Shown here: positions 24,052 to 35,317 of the stretch, in pieces
How the letters are laid out: every line of letters starts with the position of its first letter
How positions within the stretch are numbered: the first letter of the stretch is position 1
Origin: Coniella vitis
Lineage: Eukaryota; Ascomycota; Sordariomycetes; Diaporthales; Schizoparmaceae
Assembly: GCA_011317545.1 (NCBI GenBank)
Contig: WUJK01000002.1
Location: 434,001-498,000, forward strand
Reading direction: 5' to 3'
Length of the DNA stretch: 64,000 bases
The notes under the pieces: generated by a model
What the model was told of the DNA's origin: nothing
Databases searched by the model: none
Seen by the model: only the letters and a program-made list of their open reading frames with translations
Program-made: the position numbers and the translations under genes

Positions 24052-25959
24052 ACGACGGCGGGCACCAACTGATAGACAGGAACCAAACGGTAATCCCTGG
24101 GCTGGGGGGGCGGGGGCGGAGAGGGGCGCACACCTGTTGTCAACTAGGTTTTTGAGATCCTTTTAAGGAGAAGATGCTCCGCGACCCTGCAGGGCATGTT
24201 CCAAGAAAGAAAAGGCAGGACAACAGCGAGGTCAGCACTGCTTTGATACAGGCTGACAGGTGACATCTTGATCGGCTATCATTTGCATAACAAAAATCTG
24301 CAAAAAACAAAAAGGAAAAGCTTCAAATCACCATAATGATAGACCGCAAGTACACATTGGGTAGTGTACTATATACCTCCAAGTCGCCTGAAACAAGGGC
24401 AAAGGGGTTCGCGATACTTCGATATGCTAGGTTTCCCTGGAAAACTTTTCAGACCAAGTTTTATCGTGCTCTTGCACTAGTAGTCGGGCTGACCCGCATT
24501 GTTGTCGGACGCGGTAGCAGCGTGTCGTCTTCAACTCACCGGCCTTGCCGCTGACCACATGTGTCGTGACCGGTGTCCTACCCAAGGCCACGCTAGTATC
24601 TTGCAGACCCAGGTGTTTGGACACCAAGGGTTCAGGAGAGTTGCTGGCTTGGCTTCTGGAAAGAAAGATGAGACCAAAATACTAAACCATAGTCGTAGTT
24701 GGTTATCTTGGATGGTTTCAGCATCTTTTTGGTAGAACATACTGTGCACACACAAGTTGTCCGTAAGGACTACCCTCTTCTACCTACCATGAACTTGCCT
24801 TTCTATCCTCGTCCCGGCCTCTCTTTTCCCACTGAGCAAGACGTATGTATACAACCACCGTTGGTCAAGTTGATTGATGGGAAAGCGAAGGCACACTGGG
24901 AAAATTAGTCATGTTCGTGTATATTTGAGAATATGTGCGACACGCGCGGTTGACCGACTCTCCTTGATGAGCAGTAGATAATAGTGAGATGACGTCGCGA
25001 CTAGGTAATTCGGTCGCGGACCAGGTCACAATGGTACGGGCAATGACAAATAGCCGTGCGCCATCGCTCTTTTTGTGAGTGTGTCTGGTCCTGCGTAAGC
25101 CTGGTGCATTCGGCGGCGGCGGCGGCGGCTTGTGGCGGTGGCTGCTCGTAGATATGTCTGTACACAGTATTTTGATGCTTGGCATTGTGTAGCTCTCGAA
25201 GGGGGTCTCTCCTCAGCCTCGCATGCCTCAGATGAAGAACCACAATGGAAGCCCGACCACGTGGACGGCTATAGCTCAGCCTTGACGGGTGACAAGCTTG
25301 AATCCGCCCCCCCCCTCTGTTCCTCTTCTGCTCGGTTACTAGAGTGGAGAGGCTCTTTAAGGAGGCACTGCGCGCTTGCTGGAAAAGCCGATGCGAAGAC
25401 AAAGCAGGAGCCAGTGACGAGGAGCGGTGTCATGGTCCCTCGCGGACTCGATCACAGAGGGTGGCCCGCTCGCTGGGTGTAGGCATGTTCGTTCTGACTT
25501 TTTGTCTTCAGATGCTTGCTCGAGGAGTTGAAAATCGTACGATTGTGACAGCCTGCAAAGAAATTCAGCGTCGCGACACCGAGACAAGCTGGCGAGGCAG
25601 ATGTGGTGGCCCCGGCCATTCTTGTCAAGGAGAAAGAAACATGGAATGCGCCTGGATCGGAGCAACGGCCACGTGAGTGCCGTGGATTGAGGGTCGATTG
25701 CGGCACCGGGCAACTTCCATATCGGCAAGGGGCCAAGGGGCCGCGCCTGTCCCAGTTTGTCCAGCTTTGCTCAGCAAAAGTTGGAAAGAGGATCGTCCAC
25801 ATTCGGCAAACAGGCAACTTCCACATGGACATCTGGGACGTGTCCAAAAACGGGGCCCGCACAATCCGATGGCAGGCATGCCCGAGATGGACGGAGGTCG
25901 GACCTGGCACTTTGTGCGCTGGCCACTCAAGGAAGGCCCGTGACAGGGGTCAATTATAG

Positions 25960-25991
25960 TACTATGTACTTCCATTCTGCCTTACATAGTA
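25960..25991. promoter_or_regulatory. Inverted pair of the 9-mer with 14-bp spacer
   Basis: TACTATGTA at 25960-25968 and TACATAGTA at 25983-25991 could form a short hairpin or bind a dimer. Confidence 0.45.
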
Positions 25992-28900
25992 TGCACATAG
26001 CAGTAGCGCAGCATGGGCCTGCAAACCAGGGTCCTTCTACGGAAGCCACTATGAGCAATTGTTCCTGGCGTCTGTCAACCAGGACGCGCAACGCGAGGTT
26101 TCGGGATGGAAGAAAAAGAAGTGGGCTGTAACAGAGCCCACTGCAGAACGTTCCCACTACCATCGGGCTATGTACTGTGTACACAGAACATAGTAACGCT
26201 GGCCAGGTTGGTAAAACGCACAGATTTCATCGCCAAGAAACAGATCTCTCTTGCCGCAAGACCCCCCCCCGTGCATCCACCCCCTTATTTTCTCTTGCGT
26301 TTTCTCCATCTCGTAAACGTCACCAGTCTCCATCCCAAAGGTCTCAAAATGAGCCAAACTGCGCAGCCTGCGTGGCACGCCAAAAGCTTAACTGCTTGCT
26401 TCTGAGCTTATTATCATGACTTGCTGTTGCTATCAAGACTCTCATCAGTTGCATTTGCATTTCATTCAATGCTATCGCTCACTTGCGGACGCACAAGTTT
26501 TCCAGGTGCTCTCCGTGGTGATAAATCTGACTTTTGGGGTTGGAGGTTCGCCGAGTCCCTAGCGACAAAATTCCGTCGCAGCCCTGGTGCATGGGCAGTA
26601 CACTGGGACGGGGGTCAAAACGGTGAGGCTGAGGGAATGGTTCTAGACTGCCGCCTGGGCTCCACCGATGACGATGACGAGGATCCTGGATCCGGTTTGG
26701 GGGGCTGGACTAAATCCCAGCCAGCAGCACTGCCAGCACCAGCACCAACACCAACACCAGACCACTACTATCCCGGCCCGGGCGTCTATCGCCCTTGCAG
26801 CAGCGAGAGCCCACTGGTGTCAGTATCATTATGTATCATGTACAGTATCCGCCCAAGACCCTGCACCTGTACGTGGAGACCTCAAGTGTTGGACGGCATC
26901 AGGTGGAGGATGGGAAGGGTTAGGGTCAGTGCCCTCTCTTTGCTGCGAGGCCCCGGAATTGCTATGGGTGGGGTGCTGTGTAGAGAGAGGATCAGACAGC
27001 CAATTGGTTGGGATTTTTGTGTGGCATAGTTGAACCATGTCGTCATAGGTACGACATGGGTGTGCTCTGGACGCATGAAATGACCCTTGTTCTTGGCTGG
27101 TCGCGCTAGCCAGCCAGGTACCGAGCACACAATCTCTTCTATTTCTCTCTTCTTTCCTTTTACAGCCCCCCCCCAGATCACCTTTTTTGCGTCCGCGGGC
27201 CCATAGCTAATTTTCGAAGCCTTTCGTGACGACCACTCAACAGCCCACTTGGGTGAATTATCACGAGAACAGTTGGGCGTTTTGCACATTATGCCTTTTG
27301 CCTTTTCCTGAACGAGAATCTTCCTTTGCTGTTGCTTACTCGGGTGTTGCCCACCGCCTGGACTTGACAGTCTCTACTCAGCTCAACTCTGTACCGTGCC
27401 GTGTTAGCGCCGCCCCGCAACGTCAAGGAAAAGGCATGATGACGCCCGGTGACGACAGCGGTGCGAGTCTAATTAACCACCCTCTCGCAACGCGTTTCAG
27501 CGGTTGCAACGGGCCGACCGAGAAGAAAACAGTCGACTCGAAGCGAAGCCTTCAATGAAGCCTTCAGCAAACAGTACAATTAGTCGAGGAAGAAAGGCCT
27601 ATCTGCCGGTTGGAGAGCGGACAGACGCGGCTCTTGGATCAATAGCCATCCTTTTTCATGTTTAAGCTATGTCGTTCAGTTTGTCCATTTTCTTGCATTG
27701 CGTGGGCTTTGGCTGGCGGGCTCCCCTCACTCGAGAGGACGAGAGCCCCAGTCTCCAGAGAATAGAAAGACCAGCTGCAATCAGCAGCCAGAAGAGGGCA
27801 TGATCAGTGTGCGCTCTGCGGCATCCCGCTGTTCGTATCTTCCCCCAATCTGACTACGCTTCGATGTCACCATTTGCCAAGTGCAGGTGATCATTGCTTG
27901 TCTGGGCCGACTCCTAATGTCTGCAGCGTCGCCTCCCTGTCTGAAGGGCAGAGTGTGTGGGTGGACGTGGTGTAAAGTCGCAAAATCATTCTAACGGGGG
28001 GCTTGGCGGGGGTCTACTATGTACACCTATGTCTTGGTCTCAAGTCTCTCTCAATACAATCCTCTCGTTCTCTTTCATGTCTCTTGCTCCACGACACCGT
28101 CTTGGATCAGCACGTATTCTGGTACTGTACGTGGCAGCCTGTGTATAATACATAAACCCGTCTCGTGAATCCGGGAGTGGCAAAAGCGAGGATGGATTGG
28201 CGATCCTCTGTCGGATCTACTATGTATGTACTTTGACACCTGGGTACGTATGTCGGAGCTTGTCAGCGTGTGAGATGAAAAGGCAAACAAGCACGTCCGA
28301 GTGATGGACTGTCAGAGAAATCTACTTTTCCTACTCTGTCACACTGCCCTCATGTACTATGTAAGTAGGGTTCATTATCAGCTGTCAGTATCAGAACGAG
28401 GATGCTAGATGGCCCCTCACGTTGCAACGATGGGGGAACGCATCCATACCCAAAACAGTAGGTGAAGACGCAGCATCGGGAGAAGTCCGGGAGGGCAGCA
28501 ACCAAGTCAGCCAGCTGGACAGGCACTCTTACAGCCAATGAGTAAGTGTATGGTCAGGCCCTCATGCGGCACTAGCCTGAGCGGTTTGAAAAGAGGTGCG
28601 CGCGCACGCACACCCACACACCCACACACCCACACACACCAAGAGGAAAAGAGAAAAAGAATTTAAGAGAGATGTGGAAGATTGGACCCTGAACTTGTTT
28701 GGCCCAGCCTGCCGAGCCCAGCCCAGCCCAGCCCAGTCCCAGCCAGCCCAGTCTGTTATGGCGAGATCGTTGGCGGGATTGCGGGTTTTCTGCGTCGCAC
28801 CGTTCTCCTTTGGCCTGGGGCTTGGCCCTGCTCCCTCGCCTCAAGGCTCTCTGACTTGTGGGGACCAGTATCCTTTCATGCAGTACGTATTTGATCTGCT

Positions 28901-29399
28901 ACTTGGCCTTGGGAGAGAGGCATTGTCCGTCAATTCTTTGTTGACACTAGCTTGTAAGGCACAGGTCAGTATGGCAGTGCACACCAAGCAGATACACAGG
29001 TCATTGTTCAGGATACGTACCTGAGACTCGTGCAAAAAGGTCAAGTACTCATGTACCGCTCAGTACTTCTACTGCTAGTATGTACTATGTATACGAGTAC
29101 CTTATTGCTGATTTGCCCCTCAGCCCCTGCCATGGATAGTATTAGTGTTGGCGTAGACCCCAAGCCGCTTTCGCAACCCCTGTAAAGCTAACTCTGGCGG
29201 GTACTGTGTACTACTCCTACGCTGGGGAAAGGGTGGGGGTCTACTTGGCAAAACAAAACAGGGACCTGCTTGCTGACATCACGCGCCGTGACTTGTTGCA
29301 TCGTCCCCACAGGGCCTCGATTAGGGTCATGGTTAAGAGACAAATGACCACACGCACTGCAACCCACTGCAACCCTACAACACCCCCCCCCCTTTAGTG

Positions 29400-30166
29400 G
29401 TGGCCGCCCCAAGAACCTCGACCAGAACCAAGATTCCCATCTCTCAACCTCACTTCCCCATTCCCACCCCCTCGACCGCCCTAAAACTCGGCTGCCCCTC
29501 AGTCCACCAGCGCTCTGGCATCGTTGCTGCGCCCTGCGACAGACACACGAGCCATCGACGCACCGACGTTGGCTTGCGCGCATACGATCGTTTTAGTTTC
29601 GAGGAGAGCAAGCGAGCGAACGCGCACACAAGAGAACAAGAGACAAGAAAGAGAGCAGGCGAGAGAGAAAGCGCGGGCAAGAGTGCGAGAGCAAAGGCCA
29701 ATAGAAAACATTCAAAGCAACAAGAACCTCTGACCCTGCATCGTGGCAAGAAAAAAGCCGGGCCTCAACCATCCTCTTCCTCCTCCACCCGACTAGCCAA
29801 CCCGCACACTGTCCCAGATTCGGGATCCACAGAGTCCACCCGATCTCTTGTTCCCTTGGGCACGCATACAATATATCCTCCTCCTCCTCCTCCACCAAGT
29901 CTCCACGTCCTCGAAGATGCGCTGTTTATGAGCTTTATCAAGGCACGACAGCCTTGGACATTTTTGATCAGGGCACACAAGAAAGACGCCACGGCAACCA
30001 GTGCTGAATATCGCATCGCTCCGGCCTTTTCTCAAACCATCCATATTTCTTCTCTGTAGGTGCTCGTACACGCAAAAGAGCATCCATCGACAATCCGCCA
30101 CGACCATCACACGACTTCTTCTTCCTCCTCAACACCACCACCGCCACTCCCACGACCCAGACCAAC
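29400..30166 (+). other. Probable 5' leader of the PTP gene
   Basis: A purine-rich GA/AGAG tract around 29620-29700 and pyrimidine-rich segments precede the ATG at 30167. A possible leader-intron acceptor (CTTCTCTGTAG) ends near 30059. No coding motif is seen despite open frames on both strands. Confidence 0.4.
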
Positions 30167-33100
30167 ATGGCTCCTCCAGAATCGAGAAGTAGCAGCGATC
30201 GTGGAGGCAGCGGCAGCAGCACTCTCTACTACAACATGAAGACAGCGTCAAGGCCGCAGGCCCTTGCAGGTTCCAAATCCTTCTCCTATACCTCGGCCGT
30301 CTCGCACGCTCGAACTCCCTCCGAGAACCACCCAAGAAACCCGACCATAGCCTCTCCGCCCATAACTTCGCCGCGCAATTCTCTCAACGCCGCCCAGCCC
30401 TTTGCCCCAAAGCTGTCGGCTTCTGCCTCCTCAGCCTCGTCGCCAGTTCCCACACCGCGTCGCCACCTGTCGACGACCCCTAGCGGCCAAGTCCTGCCGC
30501 AGAGCTCTGCAAGGACGCCATCTCCTAATTATTTCGGGCTCAAGCCCGAGACTAGCATTGGTGCTAATGAGACAAGTGCCATTCCCAGAGACAACTGGAG
30601 TCCAGTCTCGTCTTCAGTCAAGAGTTTTGGGGCTGCGCTGCCCCAGCAGATCCCGCTTGATGCAAACCCCGAGTTTGAAGCGTTTCGCCGCCAGGCTGAT
30701 GCCCACAGAGGACGCGCCAGCTTCAGTCTGGGTTCGTCACATTTCAATATCGCCACACCACCTATCTCAAGCGTAGCAGCAGAGCGACCGCGAGCGCCAC
30801 GATGGCACACACATGGTAGCGAATTCAGTGGCCATACATCACCGTCATTCGCTCTGCCAGGCAGCACTCCTCTCCCAACTGATGGTCGGACACTCGAGGA
30901 AGGCGATACATCCGGCAAGATGGACGTCAATGGCAGCGCACACGACGCAGCCTTTGGCTCTGCAGACACGAAGCGCAGCTCCAGTGCCACCGCTCACCCG
31001 CCCCATATCACGGATTTGCCGCCACACGAGTCTCCGGCACAGATGCAATCGCCATTTGAACTGCGTCGGTCTGGGCTGTCCAAAGTCGATGATCGCCACC
31101 CGCGACTGTCCATGATGCATTCCAAGGCCAATCCACCTTCGCCTGGTGCAAAGCAGCCACTCCATGGTCGCTCCGACACTCTGCCAGTCCCACTGGACCA
31201 CTCTGTCTCTTGCATGATACCGCCTACAGATCTCAAGGCAATGCTGGATTCGCCGTCTGAGACGGAGGTGCTTGTTCTGGATCTCCGTGTATCCCCGCAA
31301 TATGCGCAGGCCCGCATCAAGGGTGCTCTCAACCTCTGCATCCCCACCACGCTTCTCAAGCGGGCTACCTTTAATTTAGAAAAGCTACAACAGACGTTTC
31401 AAGGTGACGCTGACAAGGAGTCGTTTGCGCGGTGGCGAGACGTAAAACACATTGTGGTCTATGATGCCGCTTCCACAGACACACGTGATGCCACACCTGC
31501 ATTGAATACCATCAAGAAGTTTACAAATGAAGGGTACAAGGGCTCTTGCCACCTCCTTCGCGGCGGCTTCAAGGCCTTTGCGGCATCGTATCCCGATCTC
31601 ATTGAGCAAGGAGGCAAGTTTGAACAAAAGCCTGGACGGCCAACACTTTCCTTGCCTGGAATGGGCGGAGCATCGGGCGCAAACATTGCGCCCGTCATTG
31701 GCGGAGTCGTGCTGCCCACCGCAGGCAATACCTCCAACGCCTTCTTCTCGAATATCCGCCAAAACCAGGATCTTGTGGATGGCGTTGGCCAGATGGACGT
31801 CAACGTACCTCACGGGGCCGACATGGAGGCTCTGCCACGATGGTTGCGAGACGCTGCCCAGGAAGAAGACCACGGCAAGAGGGTGAGCGATAAATTTCTC
31901 AATATTGAAAGGGACGAACAGTCGCGAATGAAGGTCGCCTATTCCTACATTGCTCCTACGGCTGTCTCCAAGGATGTTCGGGAGAAGACTCCTGAGGTGC
32001 AGCTCAGCGGAATTGAAAAGGGGGTCAAGAACCGTTACAAAGATATTTTACCATTCGACCACGCCAGAGTCAAGCTGGAGGGCAAACCTGAGGGTGCCTG
32101 CGACTACGTCAATGCCAGTCATATCAAGGCGTCTAGAAGTCACAAGAGATACATTGCCAGCCAGGGCCCATTGCCGGCAACGTTTGAGGTAAGCACCAGC
32201 TGCTTTGTTCTACTCGTCTTTTTGGATGTTTCATGCTAATCATCTATAGGATTTCTGGTCCGTCATTTGGGATCAGGACGTACGTGTCATTGTGATGCTG
32301 ACGGCCGAATCCGAGGGCGGTCAACTCAAGTGCCATCCATACTGGAAAGACCGAGAATTCGGGCCCATCAAGTTGCGAGCGCTGTCGGAAAAGAAGGTCT
32401 CGTTGGAGCTCGACAAGCAGAATCCACAAGCAGCGTTGGATTCGGACGAGTCCATGGCGTCCCACCCCACAGGAAACCACGACGATGCCTTTGGATTCGG
32501 CGCTGCAATGGCGGCTGCCGATCTCGGCAGGAGACGTGCGAACACGACGACAACCATTGAGACAAACTCGAACCAAGCACAACAAAAAGCCAAACCCGCC
32601 AGTGGAACGAGTGGCGAAACACCCTATGTCATCATTCGCAAGTTTGCACTGTCGCATGCGGCGCATCCTTTTGCGCCCATGCGCGACGTGACCCAGCTTC
32701 ACTACCCTTCGTGGCCAGACTTTGGCACGCCGGCTCAACCTAGCCACCTCCTTGCTCTTGTTGAGCTTGCCAATATCATGCAGCGCGGACCTTTGCCCGT
32801 CGATATCCCCAATACCCTCTCTCCGAGAAATAGCGTGTCCTCAGCGACAACGGGAGAGAGACAGCTACCACCGCCGCCGCCACCAGAAAGAGCGGCAAGA
32901 AGTCCCAAGAAGCGCAGCCGAAGCCGCGCCTCCAGCAACCTCCCGCTGGCCTGGTGGGAAGAGCCCGAATCTGAGAACGCGACGCACCCCATGCTCGTCC
33001 ACTGTTCCGCAGGTTGCGGTCGCACCGGCACGTTTTGCACAGTCGATAGTGTCATTGATATGCTAAAGCGGCAGAGGATACGCAACATTCGCCGCGCAAA

Positions 33101-33674
33101 CGACAACATTGAGCGCAAAGTACACAAGCTCCAGGCGCAGTCCAAGACGGATCCAGATGGGGACGTAGCCATGTCTGGTCTGTCGTTTGCCGGTGGATTC
33201 CAGCAGTCGTCGCGCGGCCGCCAGGTCCTTCGCTCGCACGCCTTCGACGATGCCATCAGCCCAGGCACCAAGTCGCCCGTGTCTCCTATCTTCCCCAACA
33301 TTGCCGCGACCTCGGCCGGCCTGCCTACCTCGTTACCCATCTCCATGTCCATATCCGAGTCCCCGTCTCCATCCCCATCCTTATCTGACGACGACGGCGA
33401 CGATCCCAATCTCGACACCTCCTGGCTCGACGACGACACGCTCGACTTGATTGCCTCCACGGTGCAGGATTTCCGAGGGCAGCGGCTGTCCATGGTGCAG
33501 ACGCTGCGGCAGTTTGTGCTCTGCTACGAGACGGTGATTGAGTGGATCTGGCGGCTGCAAGAGTGTGGTGGGCCTGCGGGCAGCTCAATCGGGGTGCCTG
33601 GTACGGGGGCGGCTTCGTTGCGGGCACGGGGCAGGGCGGGGACTGTTGCGCATGTGGGGGATATGAGTAAGTAA
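30167..33674 (+). CDS. Protein tyrosine phosphatase with rhodanese domain (Pyp/Ptp2-type)
   Basis: Two exons, 30167-32188 and 32250-33674 (1148 residues). The intron has donor GTAAGC, branch GCTAAT and acceptor CTATAG, joining TFE to DFWSVIW. Residues 1-345 are Ser/Pro-rich and probably disordered. About 350-482 is a rhodanese/Cdc25-like domain (VLVLDLRVSPQYAQARIKGALN, RGGFKAF). About 620-1130 is a classical PTP domain: NRYKDILPFDHARV, DYVNASHI, RYIASQGPLP, WPDFGTP with general acid Asp831, and HCSAGCGRTG with nucleophile Cys926 and Arg932. This order matches fungal Pyp1/Pyp2 and Ptp2/Ptp3, cytosolic or nuclear phosphatases that switch off stress-activated MAP kinases. The rhodanese loop reads DAASTDTR with no cysteine, so that domain is probably a docking module. 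Low-complexity inserts lengthen the PTP domain before and after the active site. Confidence 0.92.
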
Positions 33675-34187
33675 TGTATGATGGATGTGATGGAAGGATA
33701 TAAGCGAGAGGGGGGAGAGCAGGATGGGATAAGAAAGGAAAGTGAAGGGAATTATTATGAGGATGAAGGATGGATTGACCAACAAACAAACAGAAAACAC
33801 ACACACAAAAAAAAAAAAAAAGAGAGAATGCAAAGATGGAAATGAAATGATCAAGCCCTGAAAATGGCAATGGCAAGAGCAAGCAGACACGAACAATAAT
33901 TAGCGAAGCGAGAAGAAATGGGGCAGTATACGCACGCGTGCTTATGGTCATATGGCAGAGACCATATGTGGTTTATTATGGCTGTGGCTTTGGCATGGGG
34001 CATTTTTGTGCATTGACTATGGCATGGACAAAGGACAAGGGCAAACAATAGGAGAGAAGGGAAGGGGGGGGGGGGGTTGTTTTTAAATCTCTTTTTTTTC
34101 CCCTGCGTATACATCACGTGCGTACATTCATAAACGTTGCATTACATTTACATTTTACATACCATACAGATATATACACATGCAGAC

Positions 34188-34205
34188 GAAGACAGAGAGA
34201 GAGAG

Positions 34206-34240
<35 letters not shown>

Positions 34241-34499
34241 AAGAAACATACACATAACACGAGACACAGAATACACAAGGGGAAAGAAACCAAAGCAGAA
34301 AGATGAATGAAAATTAAGCTTTTGCAATAGGATGGCTTGATAAAGAGGTTCATTTTCCAAGGTAGGGGAGGGGAGGGAAAGGGCAGTCCCGAGTAGTGAG
34401 AATGGGAATGGGAATGGGAATGGGAAAAGGGCAAATGGATGGTGAAAGGATTTAATTAACCTTGGTTTTTGTACGATTCGTAATAGGGTTAACCTACCT

Positions 34500-34532
<33 letters not shown>
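34188..34532 (+). repeat. GA/CA microsatellite region
   Basis: Two blocks of (GA)n and (CA)n dinucleotides at 34188-34246 and 34498-34532. A (GGGAAT)n-like stretch near 34402-34424 lies between them. Confidence 0.85.
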
Positions 34533-34780
34533 CACGGGGGAGAAGGGATCTTTGCGGGCAGAGTAGGGCATGAATGGAACTGTAACAATGAAGGAATTCT
34601 TTGGATTTATTCCTCTCCCTTCTTGTTCTTTGTTGGAAAAGGAAATGAGCTAGTGACTACTGTGATAGGTACTTTGAGTTTTTACCCGTAGAGTACATTT
34701 ACTCGAGTCTGACTTATGTTGAGGTTCGAAAGTATCAATGTTTTATTTATCTTCTTTTTGTTTTTGGTCGTTTCTAGTTG

Positions 34781-34813
34781 TTTTTTTTTTTTTTAAAAAA
34801 AAAGGGGGGGGGG
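34781..34813 (-). repeat. Composite homopolymer T14-A9-G10
   Basis: On the minus strand this reads C10-T9-A14, the same order as the run at 21874-21902. Confidence 0.9.
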
Positions 34814-35317
34814 ATCTTATAAAATATCATCTCAAGATGTATTATACCTAAGATGCCAATCACTGTATTCTCAAGTTTCTAAGCCTATTAAAAAGCATAC
34901 TGAACCTATAACAGACTTTATACATGCCCCTATAGGGCGAAGAAGAAGAAAAAACACAGCCGACACTCGCTGTTATCCACGAATACGGTATATAGGGTAA
35001 TAGGTTCAAAACTAGAAATACAGGTATATACATAGTAACATTGTCCGTCTGAATATAGATATATACAGCAGTACTGATATACAACGTAAACGGAAACAAT
35101 TAAAAAGGGTATTCTAGTATAGATGTATAATGTAAAGAAAAGAAAGAAAAGAAATTCCAATCTGAGCCCCGCATCGCTATGCGGTACTTTCAATGTCGGC
35201 AAACTTCAATAGACCAACCAACCAAACAAGAATAAAACAAATGAACAAACAGAAAATTTAATGAATACAACAGCCTCTCTACACCGAAATCAAGAAACCA
35301 GACTTGCAATGATCGTT

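Larger units (their letters stand above)
19148..29399. other. Ten-kilobase region with no recognisable gene
   Basis: I examined both strands and found only short overlapping frames without domain motifs or convincing splice structure. The longest, 26421-27029, starts at a non-ATG codon. Contents include homopolymer runs (19585, 21200, 21874-21902, 23060), a (TTTTTC)n tract at 20531, a GGT repeat at 22526, and eleven exact TACATAGTA sites between 23675 and 29101, several paired. It lies between divergent genes (thioesterase and PTP), so part is promoter. Long non-coding transcripts or a fast-evolving gene cannot be excluded. Confidence 0.5.
33675..35317. other. Convergent spacer rich in simple repeats
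   Basis: Separates the PTP and antiporter stop codons. It holds GA/CA microsatellites (34188-34246 and 34498-34532), a G13 run at about 34064, a T14-A9-G10 composite at 34781 and a TACATAGTA copy at 35029. No gene recognised. Confidence 0.55.

Noticed and set aside
26421..27029. 202-codon open frame on the plus strand
   Set aside because: Non-ATG start, mixed composition with poly-P and poly-D patches from simple repeats, and no family resemblance.
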